From JACWAE01 sp963847595 (GTDB taxonomy: Bacteria; Chloroflexota; Dehalococcoidia; SZUA-161), in contig CAWKAJ010000001.1 in the NCBI GenBank assembly GCA_963847595.1, forward strand, positions 310,001 through 374,000: a DNA stretch of 64,000 bases, written 5' to 3'. Below are positions 42,282 to 51,385 of the stretch, one piece after another. The notes beneath the pieces were generated by a model. The model was not told the DNA's origin, ran no database searches, and worked only from the letters and a program-made list of their open reading frames with translations. Numbering within the stretch: position 1 is the stretch's first letter; every line of letters begins with the position of its first letter. Position numbers and translations under genes: made by a program.

Positions 42282-43982
42282 CTAACCCTGCGACAATTTC
42301 CTAATCACGCCCGCTGCGACCTCGCGATGTACGTCATCACGAACTACCGGCTGGCCGATAGCACGAAGCAAGACCCACCTTATCCTCTTCCTCCTGACCT
42401 TCTTATCGAGCTCCGTAGCTTGGAGTATACGCTCGATATCCACCCCGGAGAAGGTGGTAGGCAAGCCGAATCTTCTCAGCAGAGCTTCTTGGCGCTCCGC
42501 GATTTCATGGGATAAAAGACCGACATCACGGCTGATTATAGCCGCCCCCGTCATACCGATGGCAACCGCTTCTCCGTGAAGGAAGCGTTCGTAGTTCGCA
42601 GCCGCCTCCAACCCATGGGCGATAGTGTGCCCATAATTCAAGATGATCCGTATGCCGCGCTCTTTCTCATCCTCGCTCACTATTTTGGCCTTGATAGCAG
42701 CGCTGCGCGCCACTACATCGCTGGTGACCATCCTGTCCAGAGCGAGCAACCCCTCTGCCCGCTCCTCAAGCAGCTCCAGCAGCCGCGGGTCGCGTATCAT
42801 GGCATGTTTTACCACCTCAGCCCAGCCTGAGACCAACTCGCGCCTGGGCAGAGTAGTCAGGGCCTGGGTATCAGCTATGACCAGGCGTGGCTGATAAAAA
42901 GCTCCAATCAGATTCTTGCCCTGGGGATGATTTACCGCGACCTTGCCCCCGATAGAAGAATCGACCATACCAATGAGGCTGGTAGGAACCTGAACCAGAG
43001 GCAGACCGCGTAGAAAAGTAGCAGCTACAAAGCCGGCAAGGTCTCCTACCACACCCCCACCCAGAGCTACTATGTTATCACCGCGCTCGGCACGACAATC
43101 CACTAACCAGTCATAGATTTTGACCGCCGTCTCAAAAGACTTGCTCCTCTCCCCCTGAGGCACAATCAGGGAGTCCACTTCGAAGCCGGCGTCCTCCAGA
43201 ATCTTAGTGACTCTAGCCCCATAGAGCGGAAACACCCCCTCATCGCTCACTATATGAGCCATGCCCCAGAGCCCGGCGTTGCGCATCCGTCTTCCCAACT
43301 CCTCAAGGAAACCCCAGCCCACGAAGACGGGATAGCTTTCTGTGGCAGTAGTTACCACACAGGCAGCTCCTTGCTGCTCACAATAAGGGGCTTCAGATTC
43401 CCGGGCATCAGGCAGAGCCGGCGGGGCAACCCTTTCCCTCCCGGCAAACCGCCATCCCTGTATCACCTCCTCCGCCACCTCGTCCACAGTCAAATTGTCG
43501 GTGTGTACTGTCCAGTCCGCAAGAGCGTAATAAGGTTGGCGAAATCCCTTCAGCCATTCGATGCGTCTCAGCGGCTCGGGCCCGGCGAGAAGAGGCCTGG
43601 CCTCCTGGTTTGTGAGGTCTTCAGCCTCCTTAAGCAGCCTTCGGTATATAGTGGCTGGCTTCGCCTCCAGGCATATGACCTCTCCGCTTTCCATCATCAT
43701 CTCACGGTTAGCGGCACTCATAACAGCCCCGCCGCCAGTGGCAATGACTAAATTGCTTCCCTGAGTTACACGCTCCAGCGCCTTGCTTTCCAGTTCGCGG
43801 AATCGCTCCTCTCCATCCCGGGCAAATATCTCGGCGATGGGCTTGCCGTAAGAACGCACAATCTCCTCATCGATATCGATGAACTTCCAATCCAATTTCC
43901 AGGCTACCTTCTGGCCCACCTTTGTCTTGCCGGTATAGGAGAAGCCGGTCAGGATAATGTTTCCAGGAGCTTTTTCACCCAC
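42282..43982 (-). CDS. aroKB: Fused shikimate kinase / 3-dehydroquinate synthase
   Basis: A 566-residue bifunctional enzyme. Residues 1 to about 175 are shikimate kinase, with P-loop GFSYTGKT (13-20), FIDIDEEIVR, GEERFRELE and ATGGGAV. Residues about 205-566 are 3-dehydroquinate synthase, with GGGVVGDLAGFVAATFLRG, DSSIGGKVAVNHPQGKN, SGWAEVVKHAMI and LNYGHTIAHGLE, which hold the NAD and zinc ligands. The start is GTG with GAGGGTG upstream. It overlaps the upstream TIM-barrel gene by 34 bp. The two steps are not consecutive in the pathway (second and fifth), so the fusion serves co-expression more than channelling. Confidence 0.93.
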   Translation of the reverse strand: MGEKAPGNIILTGFSYTGKTKVGQKVAWKLDWKFIDIDEEIVRSYGKPIAEIFARDGEERFRELESKALERVTQGSNLVIATGGGAVMSAANREMMMESGEVICLEAKPATIYRRLLKEAEDLTNQEARPLLAGPEPLRRIEWLKGFRQPYYALADWTVHTDNLTVDEVAEEVIQGWRFAGRERVAPPALPDARESEAPYCEQQGAACVVTTATESYPVFVGWGFLEELGRRMRNAGLWGMAHIVSDEGVFPLYGARVTKILEDAGFEVDSLIVPQGERSKSFETAVKIYDWLVDCRAERGDNIVALGGGVVGDLAGFVAATFLRGLPLVQVPTSLIGMVDSSIGGKVAVNHPQGKNLIGAFYQPRLVIADTQALTTLPRRELVSGWAEVVKHAMIRDPRLLELLEERAEGLLALDRMVTSDVVARSAAIKAKIVSEDEKERGIRIILNYGHTIAHGLEAAANYERFLHGEAVAIGMTGAAIISRDVGLLSHEIAERQEALLRRFGLPTTFSGVDIERILQATELDKKVRRKRIRWVLLRAIGQPVVRDDVHREVAAGVIRKLSQG

Positions 43983-44800
43983 TGCACACCCTCACCATAG
44001 TCGTAATTTCCCAGTTCCTCAGGATACCAGCGCTCGCTTTCGAAGATAATGGGAAGCGAATGTCTAATCGAGCCCATTATCTGTAAAACCCGCGCAATGT
44101 CCACCCAGCCATCTTCAGCGCTCTGGCTGGGGTGCACCGGGATGTGCCGGAAAGCCAGATAGTCATCCTTGCTGCGGACATTCCAGAGATGGACAGAGCC
44201 CAGATACGGCAAAAGCTCAGCTTCAAAAGCGTAGAGGTCAAAACCGTTATGTATGGCAGCTAAATGGGTATGTGCGGTATCGAAACAATACCGCAGCGGA
44301 GGAGAGTATTCCTTCAATACCTGCTTGAGGAACCCGGCATTAATCAAGGAACTCGCTCCCACACCCTCTACATGCATAGAAATGCCCCTCTTCAAGCTGA
44401 GCTCAGCGAGTTGATCACAGCTTTTCCGGGCGATCGCCTCGACCTTCGACCCGCCTTCGTCCGATTCCTCCGAGGTCGGCGAGGGGAAGTGGACTACGAC
44501 GTATTCTGCCCCGAGCTCAGCGGCCTGCTCCATGGTCATAGTTATCATCTTCATGGTCAATTCCCTCTTGTCCCTGTCCGTGTCGCAAAGGAAAGACCAG
44601 GTCGGAGGCCTAGGGTACCAGTCAAGTTGAATCAACGGAGCGTGTATACTCCACTCCAGGTTATGCTGCTTGACCAGCCGTTTGAGCCTGGGAAGTTCAC
44701 GGGCGGGAAGGTTATAGAACTCGCCACGGCGCAGGCCATTGCCGATTATCATCTCATCGAAAAGGTCAAGGTCATGGCAGTGAAAGCCGAGATTGCTCAT
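43949..44800 (-). CDS. Sugar phosphate isomerase/epimerase-like TIM barrel in the aro cluster
   Basis: A 283-residue xylose-isomerase-like TIM-barrel protein (AP endonuclease 2 superfamily). Metal-binding-type residues are in VVVHFPSP, ISMHVEGVG, YCFDTAHTHLA and IPVHPSQSAEDGWVD, and ends with IIFESERW. It starts one base after the aroC stop and overlaps aroKB, so it belongs to this operon. The same superfamily includes 3-dehydroshikimate dehydratases and hydroxypyruvate isomerases. A role touching a shikimate intermediate is possible but not shown. It is not a type I or II dehydroquinase by motif. Confidence 0.82.
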   Translation of the reverse strand: MSNLGFHCHDLDLFDEMIIGNGLRRGEFYNLPARELPRLKRLVKQHNLEWSIHAPLIQLDWYPRPPTWSFLCDTDRDKRELTMKMITMTMEQAAELGAEYVVVHFPSPTSEESDEGGSKVEAIARKSCDQLAELSLKRGISMHVEGVGASSLINAGFLKQVLKEYSPPLRYCFDTAHTHLAAIHNGFDLYAFEAELLPYLGSVHLWNVRSKDDYLAFRHIPVHPSQSAEDGWVDIARVLQIMGSIRHSLPIIFESERWYPEELGNYDYGEGVQWVKKLLETLS

Positions 44801-44801
44801 A

Positions 44802-45953
44802 TCATTTTCTGGGGCCTATCGATTTGAGATAGCCCCGATAGTTGCGCAACGTCTCATCTATGTGGTCGCCGCCGAACTTCTCCAGCACAGCTTCTGCAAG
44901 AACGATAGCCAGCATCGCCTCTCCGATAACACCCGCTGCAGGGACGACGCAGACATCGCTGCGTTCGAAATGGGCCTCAACCTTCTCGCCTGTCCTCAAA
45001 TCGACCGAGGGTAAAGGTGTGCTCATAGTCGGGATTGGCTTGACCGCAGCGCGGACGATTATTGGCTCGCCGTTGCTCATGCCGCCCTCAATGCCGCCGG
45101 CCCGGTTGGTAGCATGCCTCCAGCTACGCTTTGCACCAAGCTCTATAATATCCTGAACCTGCGAGCCCGGCAGGCTTGCCTCATTAAAGCCAGCCCCGAT
45201 CTCCACACCCTTCACCGCATTAATGCTCATCAGCGCCTGGGCTATCCTGCCATTGAGCCTGCGGTCCCAGTGGACATGGCTTCCCAGGCCAATGGGAACG
45301 CCGCTGGCAACCACCTCGAAGATACCGCCCAGGCTATCGCCCGACTTTTTGGCTTCATCAATGGTTGAGAGCATAGCCTTCTCCGCCTTGCTATCAGCGC
45401 AGCGGACAGGCGACTTCTCCACCTTTGCCCAGTCAACTTTCTCGACCTGCTTAGCCCAGTGCCCGCCGATGCAGACAGTGTGGCTGTGTATCTCGATGTC
45501 AAACTCAGCAAGCAGCTTGCGGGCGACAGCTCCCACAGCGACGCGGCTCGCCGTCTCCCGGGCGCTGGCACGCTCCAAAATTGGACGTACATCGTCGAGG
45601 TTATACTTCATCGTGCCTGCCAGGTCAGCATGTCCGGGGCGAAGGCGTGTAACCGGCTCAACCTCCTGCTCCACAGGTATGACGCTCATTACCTGCTTCC
45701 AGTTTTCCCAGTCTCGATTGAGTATAAGGAGCGCAATAGGACTGCCCATAGTCACTCCATGCCGCACCCCGGAGGCGATTTCGGCGCGATCCTCCTCAAT
45801 AGCCATACGGCCGCCACGCCCATATCCCTTCTGACGGCGCGCCAGGTCTCTGGCTATGTAGTCCTCATCAAGGGCCAGTCCCGCAGGAATTCCCTCGATG
45901 ATTGCCACCAGCCCCTGTCCATGCGATTCACCAGCGGTTAAGAAACGGAACAT
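44802..45953 (-). CDS. aroC: Chorismate synthase
   Basis: A 383-residue chorismate synthase, the flavin-dependent last step to chorismate. Signatures are GESHGQGLVAIIEGIPAGL, RRQKGYGRGGRMAIEED, GxRHGVTMGSPIAL, RPGHADLAGTMKY with RASARETASRVAVGAVA, and SGVPIGLG. AAGGAGA precedes the ATG. It leads the cluster aroC, TIM-barrel gene, aroKB with one-base or overlapping junctions. Confidence 0.96.
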   Translation of the reverse strand: MFRFLTAGESHGQGLVAIIEGIPAGLALDEDYIARDLARRQKGYGRGGRMAIEEDRAEIASGVRHGVTMGSPIALLILNRDWENWKQVMSVIPVEQEVEPVTRLRPGHADLAGTMKYNLDDVRPILERASARETASRVAVGAVARKLLAEFDIEIHSHTVCIGGHWAKQVEKVDWAKVEKSPVRCADSKAEKAMLSTIDEAKKSGDSLGGIFEVVASGVPIGLGSHVHWDRRLNGRIAQALMSINAVKGVEIGAGFNEASLPGSQVQDIIELGAKRSWRHATNRAGGIEGGMSNGEPIIVRAAVKPIPTMSTPLPSVDLRTGEKVEAHFERSDVCVVPAAGVIGEAMLAIVLAEAVLEKFGGDHIDETLRNYRGYLKSIGPRK

Positions 45954-46027
45954 AAGTCTCCTTCACTTCGTCAAAGCCCTCTTGGCCACCCTCATCATTA
46001 TGTCAATCGTGATTGATAAACGCATTA

Positions 46028-46052
46028 GGGCATTCAGCCGAACGCCCCTACA
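46028..46052. repeat. Palindromic repeat with CCCCTACA tail
   Basis: Arms GGGCATTC and GAACGCCC (one mismatch) around a 4-base loop, then CCTACA. It lies in the 265-bp space upstream of aroC, where I see no gene. Confidence 0.7.
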
Positions 46053-46218
46053 TTTACTCCTACATGCGCCAAGTTATTAAATAGACAACGCCCTTACACA
46101 GCATTCCTTCCTTAATAGTTCTTAAGGATAGGAACGACATATCAGAAATAGCTTAAAGCGGGTGCTCCAAGCTACCCTTCTCAATATTAGCCAATCAAGA
46201 TAGGCGAGTATCCATTCC

Positions 46219-46647
46219 TCACCGTTTCAGGAACTGCGCTGGTGAAACGATTGCTAGTCCTGACTTCTCGGCGATGCTCGGATTTCTTAGTAAGCCCTTA
46301 TCGCCAGTGACCAGGCAATCGGGCTTGGTTAATACTGCCGCTGCCAAGATGTTTGCATCCTCAAAACTAACGATTTTAGACCAGCGAGCCACTTCTCTAG
46401 ATGGCGGCACCTCAACAATTTCCGGAGTAACGCTAATCAGAAGCTTCCTTAAAGATGAAAGCGCTTCAGGGAGCTTCTCCTTTACCGTTTGCACTACTTC
46501 CTCCAGCACCTGCTGAGATATGGCTACGTCTAACTTGCCCTCAACGAAAAGCTTCAAAATGATTCCGGGTGCCCCTTCCGAAGAATAAAGCCCCGAGAAA
46601 ATAACATTGCTATCGAGAAAGATACGAGGTTTAGGATTTTGCAGCAT
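46219..46647 (-). CDS. PIN-domain ribonuclease toxin
   Basis: A 142-residue PIN-domain protein of the VapC-like or PRC-type group. Acidic metal ligands are in IFLDSNVIFSG (Asp12), a Glu in QVLEEVV, FEDANILAAA and TGDKGLL. It would cut RNA when freed from its antitoxin. The start overlaps the AbrB-type gene upstream by 17 bp, so they form one unit. Length is normal. Confidence 0.85.
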   Translation of the reverse strand: MLQNPKPRIFLDSNVIFSGLYSSEGAPGIILKLFVEGKLDVAISQQVLEEVVQTVKEKLPEALSSLRKLLISVTPEIVEVPPSREVARWSKIVSFEDANILAAAVLTKPDCLVTGDKGLLRNPSIAEKSGLAIVSPAQFLKR

Positions 46648-46915
46648 AGCGCTCCCGGATGATTTCGTGCCTCACGCGGCGACCCGCTTCTTGAAGTTCC
46701 GTTTCAGTAATCCCTGAGCGCTTGAAAGCCTTTTGAATCTCACGCAACGCATGCAGAGCAGCAACCTTCTTGGGTCTGGCCACCAAAGCAGAGCCTTCAA
46801 GAATTAGCTCCAGCATGTCTCCGGGACCGATTTCCAGTTTGTCGCAGACTTCTTTCGGTAAGGTGATTTGTCTTTTGGCACGCAGTACCACATCTGTTAC
46901 CTTCTTCTCCACCAT
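46631..46915 (-). CDS. AbrB/MazE-type antitoxin
   Basis: A 94-residue protein with an N-terminal swapped-hairpin AbrB domain (VVLRAKRQITLPKEVCDKLEIGPGD region, about residues 9-50). A helical C-terminal tail follows, presumably the toxin-binding part. The ATG at 46915 has GGAGGAGGGG upstream; the frame's earlier ATG lies beyond the promoter's likely transcript start and adds a non-family extension. It precedes and overlaps the PIN gene and probably represses its own promoter. Confidence 0.85.
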   Translation of the reverse strand: MVEKKVTDVVLRAKRQITLPKEVCDKLEIGPGDMLELILEGSALVARPKKVAALHALREIQKAFKRSGITETELQEAGRRVRHEIIRERYAAKS

Positions 46916-46966
46916 GTCCCCTCCTCCAGTGTCGGAATTAGGAAATCCTACGTCGGACACCAATCG

Positions 46967-46995
46967 ATTATCCCAGAAACCCATCAATATGTCAA
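46967..46995 (-). promoter_or_regulatory. Promoter of the AbrB-PIN pair
   Basis: On the minus strand TTGACA (46995-46990), a 17-bp spacer and GATAAT (46972-46967). The leader is about 45 nt. Confidence 0.7.
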
Positions 46996-47041
46996 CTTTA
47001 AAGCAGAAATAAAGATGTAACTTCGAGGAGATTACATTAAA

Positions 47042-47887
47042 CTACCTGAACGCCCTCTTCGCCACCCTCATCATGATGTCAATCGGCGCTGATTTGCCAG
47101 TCCAGAGCTCGAACGATGCTGCACCCTGATACACCAGCATGGGCAACCCGCCCAGAGTACGCGCCCCTGCTTTCTTGGCTGCAGCAAGCAGCGGCGTCTC
47201 CAGGGGATTATACACCACATCGTAAACCAGCGCTCGCTTGGGAATCAGCCCTATCCCCAGCGGCGATTTCCCTTCACCGGAGCCATCCTTCATACCTACG
47301 GATGTGCAGTTGACCAGGAGGTCACACTCCCCAAGCGCAGTCAAGGTATTGCCATCCTTCCACGACAAAGCGACAACCTCGGTATCAGAAACCTTGAGGT
47401 CCCAGGCCAGCGCCCTCCCTCTTTCAACGCTGCGATTCAGGATAATCAGAGACTTCACCCCGCCATCTACAAGGGCAAAGCCCACTGCCCGGGCCGCTCC
47501 ACCCGCGCCCAGAAGCACAACACGCTTGTTTCGGGGAGAGAAAGCGCCGTCATCGCGGAGCGCTCTCATGAAACCGCCGGCATCCGTATTATAGCCAGTG
47601 AGCTTGCCTCCACGATTAACTATAGTGTTCACCGCGCCGATACGGCGAGCGTCATTGTCTACATTATCCAAAAGCGGCAGCACAGCCTCTTTATGAGGTA
47701 TCGTAACATTAGCACCGAGTTTCGCAGCGTCTCGCATCTCCTCCACCACTTTAGACAGCTCATCCTCAGCTATTTCCCACACCTCGTAACTAATATCGAG
47801 GCCCAGATAGTCGAAAGCTGCCTGCTGAAACTGAGGCGAGATAGAATGCTTCAGCCCATATCCTATTAGGCCAACGAATTTTGTCAT
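47042..47887 (-). CDS. aroE: Shikimate dehydrogenase
   Basis: A 281-residue NADP-dependent shikimate dehydrogenase. The shikimate site is GYGLKHSISPQFQQAAF and NVTIPHKEAV (catalytic Lys), with NTDAGGFMRAL. The nucleotide loop is LGAGGAARAV, followed by NRSVERGRAL. The end block GLPMLVYQGAASFELWTG is typical. The ATG at 47887 begins the standard family N-terminus; an earlier in-frame start adds 20 residues that overlap a repeat. It is separated from the other aro genes by the AbrB-PIN pair. Confidence 0.94.
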   Translation of the reverse strand: MTKFVGLIGYGLKHSISPQFQQAAFDYLGLDISYEVWEIAEDELSKVVEEMRDAAKLGANVTIPHKEAVLPLLDNVDNDARRIGAVNTIVNRGGKLTGYNTDAGGFMRALRDDGAFSPRNKRVVLLGAGGAARAVGFALVDGGVKSLIILNRSVERGRALAWDLKVSDTEVVALSWKDGNTLTALGECDLLVNCTSVGMKDGSGEGKSPLGIGLIPKRALVYDVVYNPLETPLLAAAKKAGARTLGGLPMLVYQGAASFELWTGKSAPIDIMMRVAKRAFR

Positions 47888-47919
47888 AGCACAAGGGCCT
47901 CGTGCCTCTAGTTGGGTGG

Positions 47920-47939
47920 CTTGGAGCATCCGCTCCAAG
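47920..47939. repeat. Short palindrome of the GGAGC...GCTCC type
   Basis: Arms CTTGGAGC and GCTCCAAG around ATCC. It resembles the first two hairpins of the cluster at 42194. Confidence 0.6.
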
Positions 47940-47942
47940 ACC

Positions 47943-48034
47943 GTCAACCCCCTATATCCCCCAATCTTGGGGGAATGAGAGGTTGAGGGATACCCCCAAA
48001 CCCCCAGCAGAGGGGTGATCCCCTCTGCACTCCC
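47943..48034. repeat. GC-rich dispersed repeat, copy 3
   Basis: Shares with the copy at 51268 a CCCCCAATCTTGGGGG hairpin, a GGGAT/ACCCCC unit and the final CAGAGGGGTGA...CCCCTCTG hairpin followed by CACTCCC. It lies between aroE and ruvX. Confidence 0.8.
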
Positions 48035-48082
48035 TCTTCTTAATGGTTTCCGGCTAGAGCTTAAAATCTGCTCTCGGGGAAA

Positions 48083-48526
48083 CTAAGAAAGGTCTTGGTT
48101 TTGACCAGACGCGCGGTTTTTCTGCCGGTCGAGGTAGCCCTGCAAGATAAACGCCGCTGCCAGGGAATCGCGCCGCTTCTTCCTCTTATCTCGCTTCATC
48201 CCCACCTCCAGCATCGTCCGCTCGGCAGCGACCGTAGACAGCCGCTCATCCCAGGCAACTACCGGAAGCTGAGTGTGCTCCTTAAGCAAGTCGACAAAGG
48301 ACTGAACAGCTTGCGCCTGCTTGCCCAGGCTGCCATCCAGAGAGCGGGGCATCCCGACGACAATGCGCTCCACCTCGTTCTCGCGGGCAAGGTCAATTAT
48401 CTGCTTTACAGCAGCCTCATCCGTGATCCTCTCGATCACCGTGAGAGCGCCCGCCATAATACCCAGGGGGTCGCTCAGCGCCACGCCGATGCGCTTCTCG
48501 CCGATGTCCAGACCCAAGATGTGCAT
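48083..48526 (-). CDS. ruvX: Putative pre-16S rRNA nuclease / Holliday junction resolvase-like (YqgF)
   Basis: A 147-residue RNase H-fold protein. The metal-binding Asp is in ILGLDIGEKRIGVALSDPLG, followed by RIVVGMPRSLDGS and the closing VVAWDERLSTVAAE, all diagnostic of YqgF/RuvX. It is 3 bp downstream of alaS, a frequent arrangement. A late segment RDKRKKRRDSLAAAFILQGYL matches the family's last helix. Confidence 0.93.
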   Translation of the reverse strand: MHILGLDIGEKRIGVALSDPLGIMAGALTVIERITDEAAVKQIIDLARENEVERIVVGMPRSLDGSLGKQAQAVQSFVDLLKEHTQLPVVAWDERLSTVAAERTMLEVGMKRDKRKKRRDSLAAAFILQGYLDRQKNRASGQNQDLS

Positions 48527-48529
48527 CCC

Positions 48530-51163
48530 CTAGACCTTCTCCTCCACCAGTTTAGCCACCAGCTTCAATGCCTGCTCAAGCTTGTCTTTGTCCTTGCCCC
48601 CACCCTGCCCCAGTTGAGGCCGCCCTCCACCACTACCACCTGTCGCCTGCGCTACCTTCTTCACTATATCGCCCGCGTTTAGACCGCGAGATACGAGGTC
48701 AGGGGTTACCATAGCCAGAAAGCTCGGTTTATCATCCCAGACCGCAGCCAGCACAATCACGCCGCTGCCCAGCTTCTCCCTCAATACGTCACCCATATGC
48801 CGCAGGGCGTCCATATTGGAAACCGATGTCTTAGCCACCAGCACTGAGACCCCTTTAATTGTCTCAGCTTGGGTTAACAGCGACTCCGCTGTCTCTTTGG
48901 ACAACTGACGCTCCAGAACAACAGCGCGCTTGCGCTCTGAATCGAGCTCTTCGAGCACGCCTGACAGCTTGCCTTCAACATCAGCAGCCGGCACCTGAAG
49001 TCGGCGAGCTATCTTGTCCAGCATGGAAGCGCGCTCTTCAATAAGCTTCTCTGCTTCCCTGCCGGTCACCGCCTCGATACGGCGCATTCCGGAGCCGATG
49101 CTTCCCTCGCTGATTACCTGGAAGAGGCCAAGATCGCCTGTGCGGTCGACATGAGTGCCGCCGCAGACCTCGAAGCTAATGGGCGACTTAGCGCTTCCCA
49201 CCTTCACAGTCCTGACTATATCGCCATATTTCTCACCGAAGAGGGCGATAGCCCCTTCAGCCACCGCCTGGCTGTGGGGCATCTCCTTCTTGGTCACCGA
49301 CAGGTTCTCGCGTATATTTTCGTTCACTATCCGCTGAATCTGCCTCAGCTCTTCTTTAAGAACAGGTGCTTCATAGGTGAAGTCAAACCTGAAGCGCTCC
49401 GGAGCTACCAGCGAGCCTGCTTGATGCACCTGGCTGCCCAGCACCTGGCGCAAAGCAGCGTGAAGCAGATGCGTAGCCGTATGGTTGCGCGCTATGTCGA
49501 GATGACGAGAGCGGGCAACCTCAGCCGTCACCTTCTCACCAAGAAATATAGCACCATCCGCCACCTTCCCTCTATGCACGATTATTTCTCCGTTAGCCCA
49601 GACCGTATCGCTGACAGCTAACTTCCCCTGCTTGCCTATTATCTCGCCGGTATCAGCTACCTGACCGCCCATCTCAGCATAGAAAGGCGTCGTATCCAGA
49701 ACCACCTCTACCTGTTCCCCTTCGCTGGCAGCCTCCTGGGGCTTGCCCTCAACCACCAGACTCAAGACCTTCGCCTTGCAGCTAGTGCGCTTGTAGCCCA
49801 CAAACTCTGTCCGGGGCAATGTAAGAGAAGCATAATCAAACGCTGTCGCCTTCTCGCCGAGCACGAACTTATGCGCTGCCCGCGCACGCTCTCGCTGCCG
49901 CTCCATCTCCGCCTCGAATCCATCGAGGTCAACCAACAAGTCGCTGTCAGCAGCCATCTCAGCGGTCAACTCCGAGGGAAAACCGTAGGTATCATAAAGC
50001 TTAAAAATTTCCTCGCCGGATATCTTCTTATCAGCTTTTGTCTTAGCTTGTCCCATGAGTTGATTGAGCAGGTTCAGTCCTGTGCTCAAGGTCTCGCCGA
50101 ACCTGGCCTCCTCTGTGCCAATCACCTTGAGAACAGGGTCGCGTCTCGTCACCAACTCAGGGTAGACATGTCCCATACCTGCTACGACCTCTTTAGCTAC
50201 CTCTCCCAGGAAGGGTTTAGCCAGGCCCAGAGTCCTGCCAAAAAGAGCAGCGCGCCTCAGTATGCGCCGCAACACATAGCCCCGTCCCTCATTGGAGGGA
50301 ATAACACCGTCTGCTATCAAGAAAGTTACAGCCCGTCCATGCTCCGCCACTATTCTAATCGCGCGGTCCGCCTTTTCGTTCTCGCCATATTTTCGCTCCG
50401 TAAGCTGAGAGACCTTCTGCATGATAGGAGCAAACAGGTCGGTATCGTAAAAGGAGCGTTTACCCTGAATCACAGTCGCTGTACGCTCCAGGCCCATGCC
50501 TGTGTCAATATTCTTCCGTGGCAGCGGTGTGCGCTTCTTCTGGGCATCCTGATAATACTCGGTGAACACCAGGTTCCATATCTCCAGGAAGCGGCCGCAG
50601 CCGCAGCTCGGAGAGCAATCAGGCCCGCAAGAATATTGCTCGCCGAAATCGTAATGAATCTCGCTGCAAGGCCCGCAGGGGCCAGTCTCACCTGCAGGCC
50701 CCCAGAAGTTGTCCTCCTCTCCGCAGCGAATGATGCGTTCTGCGCTCACACCCACATCCTGCCAGTAGCGGAAAGACTCATCGTCATCGAGGAAGATAGT
50801 TATCCACAGCTTTTCCCTGGGTATCTTGAGCCAGTCCAGCACAAACTCCCAGGCCCAGGCGATGGCCTCTTTCTTAAAGTAATCCCCGATGCTGAAATTG
50901 CCCAGCATCTCGAAGAAGGTCAGGTGCTTGAAATTGCCTACCGAGCCTATGTCGGTTGTCCTGAAGCACTTCTGACAGGATGCCAGACGCGGCGAGGGGG
51001 GTACTGCCTCTCCGGTAAAATAGGGCTTGAATTGGACCATGCCCGCGCTGGTCAACAGAAGCGTAGGGTCGCCATGGGGAATAAGCGAGGAGCTAGGGAT
51101 AACCAGGTGCCCTTTTTGCTCAAAAAAAATAAGGTACTTCTTCCTGAGTTCATCACCAGTCAT
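48530..51163 (-). CDS. alaS: Alanyl-tRNA synthetase
   Basis: A full-length 877-residue AlaRS. The catalytic core starts RKKYLIFFEQKGHLVIPSSSLIP and continues with GMVQFKPYF and ENRGYVLRRILRRA-type motifs. A zinc-like cysteine cluster CGPDCSPSCGCGRFLEIWN is present in the N-terminal region. The editing domain has HTATHLLHAAL and CGGTHVDRTGDLGLF. The C-terminal C-Ala domain has GGRPQLGQGGG. GGAG precedes the ATG and a strong promoter lies upstream. ruvX is co-transcribed. Confidence 0.97.
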   Translation of the reverse strand: MTGDELRKKYLIFFEQKGHLVIPSSSLIPHGDPTLLLTSAGMVQFKPYFTGEAVPPSPRLASCQKCFRTTDIGSVGNFKHLTFFEMLGNFSIGDYFKKEAIAWAWEFVLDWLKIPREKLWITIFLDDDESFRYWQDVGVSAERIIRCGEEDNFWGPAGETGPCGPCSEIHYDFGEQYSCGPDCSPSCGCGRFLEIWNLVFTEYYQDAQKKRTPLPRKNIDTGMGLERTATVIQGKRSFYDTDLFAPIMQKVSQLTERKYGENEKADRAIRIVAEHGRAVTFLIADGVIPSNEGRGYVLRRILRRAALFGRTLGLAKPFLGEVAKEVVAGMGHVYPELVTRRDPVLKVIGTEEARFGETLSTGLNLLNQLMGQAKTKADKKISGEEIFKLYDTYGFPSELTAEMAADSDLLVDLDGFEAEMERQRERARAAHKFVLGEKATAFDYASLTLPRTEFVGYKRTSCKAKVLSLVVEGKPQEAASEGEQVEVVLDTTPFYAEMGGQVADTGEIIGKQGKLAVSDTVWANGEIIVHRGKVADGAIFLGEKVTAEVARSRHLDIARNHTATHLLHAALRQVLGSQVHQAGSLVAPERFRFDFTYEAPVLKEELRQIQRIVNENIRENLSVTKKEMPHSQAVAEGAIALFGEKYGDIVRTVKVGSAKSPISFEVCGGTHVDRTGDLGLFQVISEGSIGSGMRRIEAVTGREAEKLIEERASMLDKIARRLQVPAADVEGKLSGVLEELDSERKRAVVLERQLSKETAESLLTQAETIKGVSVLVAKTSVSNMDALRHMGDVLREKLGSGVIVLAAVWDDKPSFLAMVTPDLVSRGLNAGDIVKKVAQATGGSGGGRPQLGQGGGKDKDKLEQALKLVAKLVEEKV

Positions 51164-51199
51164 GTTTTCTCCAAAAGCGGTATATCTTTACTCTTGGGG

Positions 51200-51228
51200 A
51201 TTTTAGAATAAGTTCAGGTACATGTCAA
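51200..51228 (-). promoter_or_regulatory. Promoter of alaS
   Basis: On the minus strand TTGACA (51228-51223), 17 bp and TAAAAT (51205-51200), about 37 bp before the ATG. Confidence 0.75.
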
Positions 51229-51267
51229 TTTGAGAATGCGATGATGAACGTCTGCAAACGCTTCTTC

Positions 51268-51358
51268 AGCCCCCTTTATCCCCCAATCTTGGGGGAATTT
51301 TAGGTTTGGGGGACACCCCCAGCCCTGGCAGAGGGGTGAGCCCCCTCTGTACTCCCCC
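51268..51358. repeat. GC-rich dispersed repeat, copy 4
   Basis: The most regular copy: CCCCCTTTATCCCCC, a CCCCCAATCTTGGGGG hairpin, a TGGGGGACACCCCCA hairpin and a CAGAGGGGTGA...CCCCCTCTG hairpin, ending ACTCCCC. It separates alaS and the GT20 gene. Confidence 0.8.
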
Positions 51359-51385
51359 GCTGATAAGCACCTCGCCGTCGCGCGG

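Noticed and set aside
49871..51211. 446-codon open frame antisense to alaS
   Set aside because: It is a shadow of codon usage in alaS, with no ribosome site, no motifs and low-complexity leucine-rich content.
31569..51358. GC-rich repeats as a CRISPR array
   Set aside because: Copies are kilobases apart, lack unique spacers of constant length and are internally palindromic.
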